NCBI GenBank assembly: GCA_020746875.1
Contig: JAGTJL010000022.1
Coordinates: 372,001 to 436,000, forward strand
Direction: 5' to 3'
From: Rhexocercosporidium sp. MPI-PUGE-AT-0058
Lineage: Eukaryota > Ascomycota > Leotiomycetes > Helotiales
Length of the DNA: 64,000 nucleotides
A model generated the notes under the pieces. That model did no database searches and was not told where the DNA came from. It saw only the letters and a list, made by a program, of their open reading frames with translations. The translations under genes and the position numbers were made by a program. Each line of letters begins with the position of its first letter. The first letter of the stretch is position 1. Positions 11,943-23,921 of this stretch are shown here, piece by piece.

Positions 11943-14556
11943 ATGTTACACCTTCGAGCCGGCCCAGAGGGGGACTTGTCACAGAACTCCAACATTTCTC
12001 GTTCTAGCAGGACATATTCAGACGTCCCAGTCTCGCCACTCGGGAGTGATTTTGACATCTCGGATGCAGGGCGCGACAATGGAGCGGACCGATCCGCACC
12101 CATCAAGAGGAAAGAAGTGCCCTCCGCGACCGTGAGGAGTATTTCAAACGACACGATCACGGAACAAGCTACTGCCAATCGACCTGCTCCAGGGATCGAG
12201 ATGGAGTCCCTGATGCAGAAGCGAGAGGACTACCCAAGGAAAATGCAGTCAGAAAGATTAGTGAGATGGGGTGTAAAATGGTGGAAAGAGCCAATGTACA
12301 TGATACTCTTCGCGATTCTTGGCCTTGGTCTCGCGGTCGGTCATCACGGTTATTACTCATCTCTCCATGGCACTCTCGCCGGCTCGAACAGAAAGCAACA
12401 ATGGGCGCATAATATCGGGAACATGTTCGCTATTGCGGTAGTCGCTGTTCTGCACGCTGCGAACGCATTGGCGTACTCGCAGTATTTCTGGAGGGTGGTT
12501 CGGGGGAAGTCTTTTACGGTTGAAGCGCTGGATAGGTTGTTTTCTTTGACTTCAGATCCGCTGGGATTCTTTAATTGGGAAGTCGTGAGGAAGGCTCCTT
12601 TGGCTTTCTTGCTGGCTTTGACTTGTTGGTAATATTTTCCCCTCATATACCAGATGTATCACACATGTTTGCTAACATGATCTAGGATAATGGCTTTGGC
12701 GGGTGTACTTCCACCTGGTACTTTGACCGTCGTTCCTGGCACTGTTACTTTCAATTCAATTGAGTCCTTACCAACTTTGAATTGGAGCGGTCCAGGCTGG
12801 GTTCCAGGCGGCGTGTCCGATTACATTTTGGATTATGGGCTCTGGACAAAACCGACACCTTTGATCATAGGTCTCGCATCACAAGTCGCTCAAAGCATGG
12901 ATATTCTCCCATTCATCGTACCAGCACCGAATTCCTCATTTAGCATGGAAGTAAGAGGTCCATACCTTCAATGCGGAGCTCCCAACAGCACTCAACAAGC
13001 CGTTTTCGATTACTACCAAAAGAATCTGAGCAACAGCGATATCTTGACGGCCTCGACCTGGAATAATACACCGAGTTCTTACAGTAAGGAGTACATGTCG
13101 ATATTCTCCGCGTTTGTACCTTGGCTCGGCAGGAACGGTTGGACGTCCCATGCATCTCAAGTCCTCGATATGAATCCCAATGTTGCTGCACCAGATATCT
13201 ACAACAACTGGAATGTGGCCATCCCACCAGATTACAGTATTGGTTATCAGATAAATGGCACGCAAATGAATGCCCGGCGGCGGCGACAGATCTCTAACGA
13301 CGACAGCGGCTCGACTAAAACGACCACCAGAACGGCAGCCGGGACAGGCACATCATCGTCCGACTCCTCAGACGAGACAGACTCCACAACAACACTTACC
13401 CGAACATCAACAAAAACTGCCTCTTCCTCCGCCATATCCGCATCCGTAACCTCAGTATCCAGCAAAAGTCCCGGGGTTTCCATAAACATTATACCCTTCC
13501 AGATCGCACCACAACAAATGTTCGTGCAAACCGTCGATAGCAGTATAATCTGCACCCTCGGAAACGGCACTCGAGATGTCCATTTCAACTTCACCAACAG
13601 CGTCCAGAACGTCTGGTACGGGCCCTTGAAGGATTTCGATCCCCTTTTCGTGCCCCAATCAGGATACCTCGGCGCGGTTGACACCCCGGGATTCGACATC
13701 CACACATACATGGCGGTGTTCGTATCTCTCACGAACATGCTGAGTGGCAATGTAACAACGGTTTTCCAATACGTCGACCAATCCGTGGAGATGATCGATC
13801 AATCCAGTCGGGTTTTACTTACTGGCTTGTCGGCCTGTGATGAGTTCACTAACAACACGTTCACGAAGTCTCCTGTCTGGATCGATTTCAGTGGGACTGG
13901 TGATGGGGAAATTACCATTTACAATGGGACGTTCACGAATGATCTTTTTCGGAAACCGGCGTGGATGTGTAGGAATAGGACGCTCGCTCGAGCAATCGAG
14001 GATCTGGCGACGAATATCACGATTAGCATGATGTCGCAATCGCAACTTACGTATGTCTCTCCATCCCACCCTCTCTCCTTCTCGTTAGCATGTCTTGAAT
14101 CTAGTGTAGTCACGGATAATCAGACTAACATCTCCCAGCGCACCAAACTCAACAACCCTCCCCATCTCCCACTACCCAACCCGTAACCTCTACCAATACG
14201 ACGCGCTGTACCTCCTCCTCTCTTACGGTATTGCTCTCCTCTTCACCCTCCTTGGCATCTCCCTCGGGATGTTCAGCTTCCACCGCAACGGCGTCATCCA
14301 CAGCACGTCTTTCTCTGCCATCGTCGCCACGACGAGGGATAGGGCTTTGGATGAGTTGAGCAGGGGATTTGGGTTGGGGACACGCGGTGTTGATGAGACG
14401 GCTAGGAGGACGAGATTGAGGTTTGGGGGGTTGGTTGGTGGTGACGGGGAGGGTGGTGGAAGGGACGAAGTTGGGATGCGGGAGAAGGAGGGGAGGGTCG
14501 GGTTTGGGATGGCGGAGAGTGTGGTTAAATTGAGGAAGGGAGGACGGTACGTGTGA
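11943..14556 (+). CDS. Large fungal multi-pass membrane protein with a glycosylated ectodomain
   Basis: Exons 11943-12628, 12686-14050 and 14139-14556 give 822 aa. The N-terminal ~110 residues are hydrophilic and serine-rich (cytosolic). Three hydrophobic segments follow: MILFAILGLGLAVG, MFAIAVVAVLHAANALA and LAFLLALTCWIMALAGV, the last spanning intron 1. A ~500-residue loop with many N-x-S/T sites comes next (for example NSSF, NNTP, NGTQ, NFTN, NNTF, NRTL), interrupted by a low-complexity Ser/Thr-rich linker of about 75 residues after an RRRRQ motif. A fourth helix (LYLLLSYGIALLFTLLGIS) leads into a basic, glycine-rich tail. Similar fungal proteins are often labelled 'formylmethionine deformylase-like', a name not supported by any visible deformylase motif. 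Function unknown; location probably plasma membrane (inference). Confidence 0.8.
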
Positions 14557-15937
14557 ATGATTGAATGATTGATGTCGGGAGAGTAGGAAACAAAAGATTG
14601 CGGAAAGGAACAAGGAAGCGATCAGAGAGATCCTGAAAACGGGAACCCTGGGAATGGTTGAGAATGAGGATCATGATGAGAGATCATGACTCCAAATGAC
14701 CCGTTCGGATTTCCGGCCTAGCGTTCTGCTTTAGTCTCATCGCATGGAACTGGATACGACAACCCACGAGAAAGACGACTTCTAGGGACTTATTCGAGAA
14801 AACGAATATTTCTGGGTACCTTGGTGGGCGAGCCTACCTGTGTCTAGCCAGGTTCTTGCACCACCAAACCTGACGGGAGCCCAACTCGAGCAAAGAGGTT
14901 GTCCTGCACCTATTCAGTACAATGCTCTAGAGAGACAAAGCAATGGGGTAAGTGGTGAGGAAAGTGACACGAAACCGAGTCATCGCTGTGCCTGCTTATG
15001 TAAAGTGGCACTCTGTAAATATCTATATAACATAGCATATACATACGTACATACAAGATATACACATAAGACCAAATCAACCCCACTCAATACAATGACT
15101 TGATACCCGTCCTCACAACCCCATCGTCCTACCAGCGAGTCTCTTCAAAAACTCGAAAATCAACATCCCACTCCTCATCCCAGTCCACTTTTTCAGGGGG
15201 GATCTCGCTTACCACGCCAATGTGACGCGCCAAGCTCGGTAAGAAGCGGATGAGTGCGGATGAGCGAGAATGAGTCATTCTGTCTCATGGTGATGGTGGC
15301 TGGCATTACATGCATTAGCGGTTCTTGGCTGGGAGGGATGAGGAAGCGAGCGGGAAGTTTATTGTAAGACCTGTTGGGAGCGGGGATGTTTGAGAGGGAT
15401 GGAGGGAGGAGGATAGGATATGGGAAGAGGGAAGAGGGATATGGAGATGACGACTCATGGTGAGTTTGGATGGGATCATTCTTGGAGGAGTTGTATGTTG
15501 GATGAGTGTTCTTGCTTGGTATTCAATGAGAGGGGATATATAAATCTGTAGATTATTAGGAGATATAGTTCAGAATGCAGCAGCAAACATGATCCAATTC
15601 CATACCAAATCATGAGGAGAGAAGTTAGTGATTCAAACAGGGAATGAGAAATTGTAAGTCTTACCTAATACACTATCACTTCCCATTTTCATTTCAATTA
15701 CCTGTTTTGAGCGCAATGATTATACACATTTTTTGCCGATCTGAACCGTCTTTCTCTGAACAAAGAAATTCATGATCTATTTATTCCATATCTACATAAC
15801 CGACATCGTCTGAAGCCTCATCCCTCCCTGTTGTCTCTCATCTTATCTCTTCAAACTCCCCAATCTAGCTAACATCCTGCCACTTCTCCCAAATGCAGAT
15901 CCGAAATCCAAAACTCCTGCCAACCAAAAAGAGCCCA
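14557..15937. other. Intergenic, convergent 3' regions
   Basis: Between the stop of the membrane protein gene and the stop of the bZIP gene. Mostly AT-rich with poly-purine stretches. No ORF with family features; likely includes both 3' UTRs. Confidence 0.4.
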
Positions 15938-17002
15938 TCATTTTTTCAATAACCCCCTCAAAACTTCAACCTCAGCCTCCAGCCTCGCGACCTTAAGCTT
16001 CAACTCATCGCGCTCATCCTGCGTCTCTTTTAGAGAAGTCTCAAGAGACGAGACTTGATCGACGCGTTTCTGACGGTAGCGACGGGCGGCGAGGGTGTTG
16101 AGGGTGCGTTTCTGAATCTTTGATGGCGGGTCGTGGGTTGATCTGGGTGTGGAAGTGACAGGAGAATGGCGAGTTTTGGTCGTGGACTTGGAGGATTTGG
16201 GTGTTGAGTTTGAAGAGATAGGTGAAGTGTTGCTGGGAGCTTGTTGGGGATGATGATCCCCGAAAATATCAGAGGGGTTGAAATTGTCCGATGAGGAATT
16301 ATCCGATAGATTCGAAGCAGTCATGTCAGGATACGTGCTGGAGAGCGCGTACATCTCAGGAGATAGATTACTTGTCGAAGAAGCGGAGGACAGAGTCTGA
16401 GCGTGTGCGTTGGTATCGAAGGCTGTAGTATCCGGCATTCCCAGGTCTGTCGCAGCTGGATGGTGATCATGATCATGCGAGCCCGTCATATATGACGAAG
16501 AAACGTCTAGAAGAGAGTCTCCCTCCCGGCCGGAAAGGTTGAATGAGGCAAGTGTCATGTCGTTGTCGCCAGCAGACAGGTGATCCCAGAAATCGCCAAC
16601 AGGATCCAATGTTGATGTAGCAGTTGCGCCGATGAACTCCGTCGTCCCCGTGACAAATGATGCGGGACTGAGCCCGAACTCCTGGTGTTGATCCGGCACC
16701 AGAAAACAATCCTGACTAAATGAAAGATCGGTTGGCAATGAGAGTAATGATGAAGGCGAGAAGAATTCACTCGGTTCCAACTCTGACCATGCGAATTGCT
16801 GGTCCTGAGAAGTAGGGTCGAATGAAAATTGGTTTTGATGGTGTAATTGATTATTATGTTGATTAGACCGTTGTGCTGTTCCAAGGTGGTTTGTCGGCGA
16901 TGAGGTGCTGTTGTGGTTGGAAGAAGACGCTCTCCAACTCTCGTGGGTTTGTGACGGTGCTGACTGTTGCTCCCACCATGATGAAATAGAGATAGGACGG
17001 GC
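15938..17002 (-). CDS. bZIP transcription factor (5' end unresolved)
   Basis: DNA-binding transcription factor. The frame is open from 17002 to the stop at 15938 (354 codons). The C-terminal 60 residues form a complete bZIP: basic region KRTLNTLAARRYRQKR (the N-x7-R spacing is present), then a leucine zipper ending LEAEVEVLRGLLKK; the protein ends right after the zipper, as in Gcn4/CpcA-type factors. The preceding region is Ser/Thr/Gln/Asn-rich with acidic patches, typical of an activation domain. The open part has no ATG before the MTLASF methionine about 145 residues in, although the upstream sequence looks coding. A TAG at 17003-17005 immediately upstream reads as a splice acceptor (CCTAG), so the start codon is probably in an upstream exon that I could not fix. 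Two ATGs at 17183 and 17179 open short frames in the leader. Confidence 0.82.
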   Translation of the reverse strand, partial: ARPISISSWWEQQSAPSQTHESWRASSSNHNSTSSPTNHLGTAQRSNQHNNQLHHQNQFSFDPTSQDQQFAWSELEPSEFFSPSSLLSLPTDLSFSQDCFLVPDQHQEFGLSPASFVTGTTEFIGATATSTLDPVGDFWDHLSAGDNDMTLASFNLSGREGDSLLDVSSSYMTGSHDHDHHPAATDLGMPDTTAFDTNAHAQTLSSASSTSNLSPEMYALSSTYPDMTASNLSDNSSSDNFNPSDIFGDHHPQQAPSNTSPISSNSTPKSSKSTTKTRHSPVTSTPRSTHDPPSKIQKRTLNTLAARRYRQKRVDQVSSLETSLKETQDERDELKLKVARLEAEVEVLRGLLKK

Positions 17003-18663
17003 CTAGGTGACCCGTGGGGGGATCGCTCAACGTGAGGAGGGGAGGGTGACTTCTGCAATTGATGCAGAGATGATGTCGAAATGTCGACTGTTGAAGAAGA
17101 GAAGAAGGAGAAAAGGTTTGAAGTGTGGGAGGGAGGATGTTTTATCTCTATGCCGGCCTGAGGTTGGGGCTAGGGACATGCATGTTGTTTTCGTACAGTA
17201 GCGCGCAATTGGCGAAAAAAGGCGGGTCAACTGCTGCCGTGAGACTTGCTGGCTTGGCCTGGCTTGGCTCCGGTATGAGTCACTTCATTTCTCGGCCATC
17301 ACCTTTCTCATGTCCGACGCGCAGACGGTTTAGTCTCTCCGCATCCTCCCTACACTTGTTAGCCTCAGACATTTTCCATGCGCTTATCCTCGGAATCGGT
17401 GTTTGGAACAAGATCCGCGGCTGTGCAAAATGCTCTGCCATCCTGGTCACGTGTGGTGAAGCGAGCCCCGAACAGGCTCTGTGGGTTGCTTGCTCCGACG
17501 TCCTTTGGATCAGATGGGGATGCAATTGAGCGTCTCAATGCGTCATCGTGCTTTGATTCTCAAATGTAGCCTATTCTCTTATGCCGAGAACGAATATATT
17601 TTGGTCTCCATGCCATAGAATTGAGTTTCGGCTTTGGACTCCCAGAGCACTTGCAAGCGTCAACTCCATGGGAAGACGTGACTGTCGTCGACGTAGGACC
17701 CGGCACACATCTTTGGCAAGACGGAATGTGGTGATAGTATTGATGGCTAGGTCGATATGTGGGTTTACTAGAGAGGTTGCATTCATCAACCCTTTGTGTC
17801 ATAGAATATCGAGCTGTGGACTTGGATGGTTCGCTACCGAACGTCAATCGGGAAGGAATGGATAAGCATATTGGAGTCATGTGCCGTCGACTGTATGCTG
17901 ACTTCATATGCAGTTTCCCAGTCAACGTTTTAGCTGAGTAAGATAGGAGAGTATTTCATGAAACCCAAGCGAAATAGTCCTATGAGCGTGCTTACAGAAC
18001 CGGTATCCTAGATTGTTTTCCATCTCTCTGATCTTGCTTCCACATCACTGTACGATTTGCCGAATTTCCATTTGGTAGAGTCTGCCCGCCAGACTCTGGG
18101 ATATTGCGATGCCTTCCAAAAAGCCTTGGTTTTGGAGAATGAGGCTCGAACCTAAATATACTCGTGGCAGTGCATGAGAATTTCAATTTTCGTCCCTGTG
18201 CAGGGTGACACCGCAGTCGCTCGCCAATGGCAGGGAAGCGTGGCGTGCAACCACCGTACCTTTCAGTGCAAATTAAATGCAGCTATATTCTGCAGCCGGT
18301 GGTATTAACTAGATGCATGCGACGCCTACATTTTGCATGTGGGCGGTGATAAGGCTGTGGCGGCGGAGTCTGATCCTCTATTGCTTGATAAACGCTTCAT
18401 CTATTCCGTATGTTGTTTCGAAACTATTTACTAGCTTACTACCGATTCAGGTCACAGACTTTCAGCTTGTCCTTTTCTTGACTTTCTTTTACATTATCGA
18501 TTTATCTTCTATGCCGAGTAGAAAATTGTTGAGGCCACTGACGGTCGATTGCCGGAATGCAACAGACTCGGACTGTTGTGGATCAATTCTACACATTGCC
18601 CTTACGACTACGCTCCCCTTCACAAAAACAGCTTTGAGATACTAGGTCTACCAGCGAAAAGTT
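17003..18663. other. Intergenic: bZIP leader and upstream region
   Basis: Contains the unresolved 5' exon and leader of the bZIP gene. On the minus strand, an ATG at 17183 opens a 12-codon frame and an overlapping one at 17179 opens a frame ending at 17027; they could be upstream ORFs or the first exon. The pyrimidine-rich stretch near 17090-17120 (read on the minus strand) resembles a fungal 5' UTR. The rest shows no gene. Confidence 0.4.
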
Positions 18664-21248
18664 ATGTCAGAAGCAATTTCCGAGCCCGTTTCGCCTGTCA
18701 CCCCCTCTGAGGATGGATCCTTACTGTCAGTTCCAAGGCTCAGCCTGGACATAGAAGTCCAAAGAACAAAGGAAGGCTCTGTTATTAATGGTACTGAAAC
18801 GGGTAGCTTCTTCTCCAATTTTGAGACCTCAACCGTCGTCGAATCAATCAGAGATACATTGAAAATCACAGCATCGACAGCTCGATCTCCAGGACCGGCA
18901 TATGATCAAATTCTACCTCGGACATTTCAGGAGCAGCTTGGAACTTGGAACATGGTTGTCATGACCATAGGAAGTCTATATGCGCTGATAATTCTTGGGT
19001 TTCTATGGTTTCTATGGTATGCTAACGAAAGGATTCCCTTCTGGAGGTGGCTCGTATTGAAAGGCTATGTGCAAAGAACAGTTACTTTATCTTCTGCTGT
19101 TCTACGCACAGTCGTGGCACTCCAGTCTAGCTTGTCGACATCAATGCTAGCGGCGTTGATTCTGGAAACGCTTGGGTTCCGTCTTCGCAAGTCTGCTTTC
19201 CTGTCAATACAACGTTCCAACGGGGGCCTGCCATTTGAGCTGCTGGAGCCTCGCTACTTCTGGCGCCATTCAAAGACAATTCTGTGCCTCATAGTCTCAC
19301 TCTGTACCACGACAATTCTTGCATACTTCATCTCAACAGCCTTGATCTCCGATTTTCAGCTCGTTTACACTGCAGGGTATCCTGTGAATGCAAGGTTCTC
19401 CTACACCCTCCTTAACAAAACCCTACTGGGTGACGAACCTTCATACACGAGTTACCGACCTGCAAATTTCCCAGTGTTTGCTGAATATTCAGAACCGGTT
19501 CAGAAGAGTGATGATCAACACAACGTTGACGATACTGGGCCAACAGTTCGCGCACTTCTGCCCATCCCAAACCCTTCCACCCGTGAACAGCTCCACAGCT
19601 TTCACGGCTATGGAACCCTTCTCAACAGCCACGTAGTGTGCGTACAACCGATCATCCGGAATCTCACCTTCGAGTCCAGGCCGCATGGCGAGAGCTATCG
19701 CTTCAAACCATTGATAAGCGGAGAAATAGCCATTGGGGACCTTCCTCCAGGAATCATGTTCGATCCTTCGGCGGTCGATTTCCTTGGACAGATTCCTACT
19801 TTCAATGGCACCGGATCCAAAGCAGAAGACTCTCAACGTGGGCCGGACAATTTTGTTACCTTCCTCTGCCAGATGACTCCAACTTCTCAGACTGAACAGG
19901 ACGAATCCCCTATTTCCATGTGTGTTGCTGGAAATAGATTGAATTATGAATCTGCCTATCTGGATCCTGGAAGGCTACCAATTCTCGGAACTCGATCGAC
20001 GTCCCTACTCAACGAGAGTATTATGCTTGACCCCTTATCGTATGTTCTCGTCAACTACAGCGGGGTTCCTCCAATGTCAACAAGAATCAATTCAACAATC
20101 ACCATTCGAGAGCAGGAGTGGAATAAGACGGTAGAGCCATCATCAGTGTGGACATCCTTCATAGCGCCACCCACCTACCCAACGCTTCAAACAGTATCTT
20201 TGACTTATTGTTTCCCGAACTTTGCGGCAATTGACATGGACATCTCTGTGAACGGATCGGCACCAAGAACGGAGCCAGCCCTGAGTAAAAGCAACGGCTC
20301 ATCCGTTTTATATACCAGTGACGTTCTCCGTCAACTAGGAGCCGATGGTGTCCGACGAACTCCGAACGCGCGCGGAATATTGACTCTGGAGAAATCCACA
20401 GGATGGAAGCAAGCCACCAGGCTTGAAACATCTTTAGAGAAGTACTACTCCCCTGGCAGTTCCACAACAGCACTCGATGGATCATATGGCTTTGGCATGG
20501 AATCCAACCATTTCACTCCGCCATTCTACCGCCAATTAGGAATGCAGGAGTATATATCAGATTACCAAACGACCAACAGCAGCTCGGTGTCTGGAACATG
20601 GGGATTATGTACGAAATGCATGACTGGAATGACGGACGGCGATACCTATGGAGTTCATCCTGCGCTGTCGTCCATATTCCAAGCCTCATTGAAGAGATCC
20701 GGTAGCGTTGCCACAGCTATTCAAGCGCTTTTCACGGTGGTGAATATGATGCAGTACTATGATAGGTACGCAAGTCCCAACCAACGTGTTCTCTTCCAAC
20801 TTCTTCGGTAGCCCCGTGTACCCTCGTGAAATCTGACTTCTTTCTATGCAGAATATCTCAATTCGACTACGAAGACTACAACCCCTTGATCAGCCAATTC
20901 GAAGCCGTGATAGTACCTCGTGGTAGATTGGGCATCATGGCTGTCACTGTCGGCCTCCTTCTTCATATCTCAACCGTGCTGTCTATAACCGTCATCTTCC
21001 ACCTTCGGACCAAGGTCTCATTTGTAGGTCAAAGTTGGCACACGGTCGCACAAATGCAAAACGAAGTAGTCGCTCCGGTCCTTGATAGAGCGATTCTGTC
21101 ACGGGATAGCGAGGTAAATAAGTGGCTGGAAAGTGAAGGTATAGATGGGAATGAAAGATTTTTTATTGGACAGCAACTTGACGGAAAGAAAGAGGATGCC
21201 GCAGCGTCGGAAGGCTCGGGAGGTGGCACAGTCAGGCGGCGTCATTAA
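18664..21248 (+). CDS. Large uncharacterised fungal membrane protein
   Basis: Exons 18664-20765 and 20852-21248 give 832 aa. The N-terminal ~95 residues are hydrophilic with SP/TP motifs. Hydrophobic segments follow at about 98-120 (NMVVMTIGSLYALIILGFLW), 140-175 (moderately hydrophobic) and 205-230 (ILCLIVSLCTTTILAYFIS). A ~500-residue loop with several N-x-S/T sequons comes next, and one last helix (IMAVTVGLLLHISTVLSITV) lies after the intron. The tail is charged (DGKKEDAAASEGSGGG). The general plan (cytosolic N-terminus, cluster of helices, long glycosylated loop, terminal helix) resembles the gene at 11943, but I see no clear sequence similarity between them. Family and function not recognised. 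Confidence 0.8.
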
Positions 21249-21549
21249 GAATATAAGTAGCTAGAGAGTTGAATAATCATGTTGTTTAGTGCAGTGCAAT
21301 CAAACAGCGACTTTTTAATGTAATTACATCAAACGCGTGGGGAATACTGAGGCTGGGTTGTATACCCTTTCATTGACTTCACGAATTCTTTAAGTGGTCA
21401 TTTCAGCATCAGCCTCAACAGACAAAGATCTTACATTGTAATTTGTAGCAGAAACCTACCTCGGTACCTACCTAGGTAGGCTAAATGTAAGTAAGTCTTT
21501 TTTCGCCAATGTTCTATATTCCTTACTTACCATTCGCTTTGGAAAATGC

Positions 21550-21581
<32 letters not shown>

Positions 21582-22743
21582 GCTAGGTACTCCCAGGTTC
21601 AGAGGGAGGTGTGTGTGGTTGTGGTGTTCAGTAAGTGCCCCGCCGCATTTTCGCTTACATAAGAACTACACTACTTACTCTCCCTCGTCCGACGTGGCTC
21701 ATGCAGCTACAGGGAATTCTGAGACCTTTCTTCTTCTGGCACTTTTCAACGACATTCCTTTGTCAGGTTTACACCTCCTCTTCCAGTCCGGTCTTCATCT
21801 CATATTGTGTCATGATGGGAAGATTGTTTTTCAGAGAACTGGTTGCTAGCGCGAGTATTGCGTTCGCTCTTTCACCGTCCCGTCGGTCATCGGTCATCGG
21901 GGATACCGAAAGGCCTTCAAACCTCGAAAGGTTGACGTCAGTCACCTACACACTGGCTGGTCATGGTGCGCGCGTCAAGTGATGGCTCTGGCAGGAGGAT
22001 ATACTGAAGGTTACTCCTATTTTGTTTGTTTTTGCTATTTCTATTATTTATGTTAAATGTTTTCAAGTATTTGCATTGGTGGATACTGTTCTGCATTTCA
22101 TGAGTGTACTTCCGGCTTGTTTGCTGGTGGAGAGGTTGGTGGAAGGACTTCACGACCACGAAAGACCTCCCCGATTCTGGGACTGAAACCCAATGCTTTC
22201 TCTCTCTATATCCTGCGCGTTGTTAGATGATTGCTAGTAGCTAGGACTAGGAACTCAGCATGTCTTCCCTTCATCGTCGCGTCTTGTTGCTACCTGTCAG
22301 GGAGTTCAAACTCTACAATTCATGGTAGTATGGTGCTGTAAAGTAGTTCTTGGGCTTCACCAGGCCTCGATCACGGTCGCAGCTGGCTGGCCGTCACTAA
22401 ATGGGCCTGCCATCATCCACCCTTGATTTGTAGAATAGCAGTTATCATCTGTGACCTTTGCGTGTTTTATTCTGGCGTCTTTCCTGGTGCCAGATGAGCT
22501 TTTCCTAAGGCAGTTGCAGCTTCTACTCCAGCCAGAACTCGCGTCGGTCGCGTTCTCGGTCACAAATTAGCCACCATATTACCCTCATCCCACTGTTAAC
22601 TCGTATACCAAGTAACACCGTTTCTCATATGCGTACTACTCAAACATCTCTGATATAGAAAAAGTCTTTCTTTTCGGGGGGCCTTGTACTTTGTTGGTAG
22701 ATTGAGCTGGTTGCATTCCTGGTCACAAGTCAGCACCGAGCCC
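21249..22743. other. Gene-poor intergenic region with simple repeats
   Basis: Holds a 14-bp perfect palindrome CCTACCTAGGTAGG at 21467-21480 and a (TA)n run near 21553-21581. No coding signal recognised. Confidence 0.45.
21553..21581. repeat. (TA)n microsatellite
   Basis: An alternating TA run of about 29 bases with one G interruption near its left end. No wider structure. Confidence 0.9.
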
Positions 22744-22956
22744 TCAGCCCATGGCTGCATAGCGACCATGGCTTTGCAACATCATGTACATCGTCTCTTC
22801 CATGTCAACTTCTCTACTTGATAGCTTCCGTTTCGACCTGGGAGAAGCTCTTGAGCGTGGAGGCATAGCTACTGGTCTCGAGCCTGAGCTGGCGGCACAT
22901 CTTGCGGTCGCATCTTTTCCCTCACCACTCAGCATAGCCATCCCTCCTCGAGCCAT
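22744..22956 (-). CDS. Possible small protein, 70 codons
   Basis: An uninterrupted ATG-to-TGA frame of 70 codons on the minus strand. The product is basic and methionine-rich, with a KRKLSSREVDMEETMYMM stretch, and has no recognised family, signal peptide or membrane segment. The surroundings lack other genes, and a frame of this length can arise by chance, so this is only a candidate. Confidence 0.2.
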   Translation of the reverse strand: MARGGMAMLSGEGKDATARCAASSGSRPVAMPPRSRASPRSKRKLSSREVDMEETMYMMLQSHGRYAAMG

Positions 22957-23605
22957 GGTCTGATTTCAGGGTTCACATCATTACACATTACATGTGTACT
23001 CCTTGATCTTATCCTATGCTGTAGGAGAAGGCTATGCACGATGAGGTGCGACCTCCAGTCCCCGCGCCTGGCCTGGCTGCGTATTTCCCGGTCGCGCTTT
23101 CTGTCGCACGCAAATATGAAACGCAACAACAATTACATCACAATAGAACCTGCTACTGTTGTTGACCTCACAGATCTACAATATGTATCTACTCTACTCC
23201 TTTCTCGCAATATTTACAAGAAGTTTCCACGCCTTACGGTTGTGTACTATACTCCATCACCCTCCTGGCCAAAAGATATGTAAGGAAGATGGAGGAGTTT
23301 CGCCAGACTCCTCCGCCGGCTAGCGTTCTTTTGACTTTGCAATCACTGCGCTACGTCTCCCATTGGCAGCATTGAAGCATCGTCGGCTCGTGCGTTGAAG
23401 CGTTCATTGCTTACTGCAATGAACAGTCCAATGCAATGGGTTTAACCCCGAAACTTAGTGAGTGATCTGTGAAAACTCATGCTGCCCGCCAAATAGCATA
23501 AAGTCTGCTCTCCCCGCCCGCTCGTGAGTCCTTGATTGCTAGTACTAAGCTTTGATAACAGCGCAACACAACCACGCCTCCTCTCACCCCACTACATTAC
23601 AGCGC

Positions 23606-23705
23606 ATTCCATCACATCCCATTCCCATCACATCCCATTCCCATCACATCCCATTCCCATCACATCCCATTCCCATCACATCCCATTCCCATCACATCCC
23701 ATCCC
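23606..23705. repeat. 16-bp minisatellite
   Basis: About six copies of the unit CCCATTCCCATCACAT in direct tandem, with a slightly shortened last copy. Read through, it encodes proline/histidine-rich low complexity; there is no sign that this is real protein. Confidence 0.85.
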
Positions 23706-23765
23706 ATTATGTCACATCATGCCGCGGCCAAGAAAGCAACCTTGCACCCCCAGCGCACCCTACGA

Positions 23766-23921
23766 GCCTACCTCTCCTTCCACAGACACAGCTCTCTCAT
23801 CATCGCCACCACAAGTAAGACACTTTCTCACTCCCTTCCTCCAGCCTACCTCTCCTTCCACAGACACAGCTCTCTCATCATCGCCACCACAAGTAAGACA
23901 CTTTCTCACTCCCTTCCTCCA
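23766..23921 (+). repeat. 78-bp perfect tandem duplication
   Basis: Two identical 78-base copies (23766-23843 and 23844-23921) with the first four bases of a third. Each copy consists of a 48-base block that could encode PTSPSTDTALSSSPPQ plus a 30-base block beginning GTAAGA and ending CTCCAG, so the unit has the look of an exon plus a very short intron. 78 is a multiple of 3, so it also reads through unspliced. Confidence 0.9.

Noticed and set aside
14149..14613. A 154-codon minus-strand frame
   Set aside because: Antisense of the basic, glycine-rich tail of the membrane protein gene; low-complexity reflection.
17125..17529. A 134-codon plus-strand frame
   Set aside because: Overlaps the bZIP leader in antisense, composition not coding-like, no recognised family.
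21467..21480. Palindrome CCTACCTAGGTAGG as an operator
   Set aside because: Such CCTACC/GGTAGG words are frequent in ascomycete intergenic DNA and no gene start lies close by.
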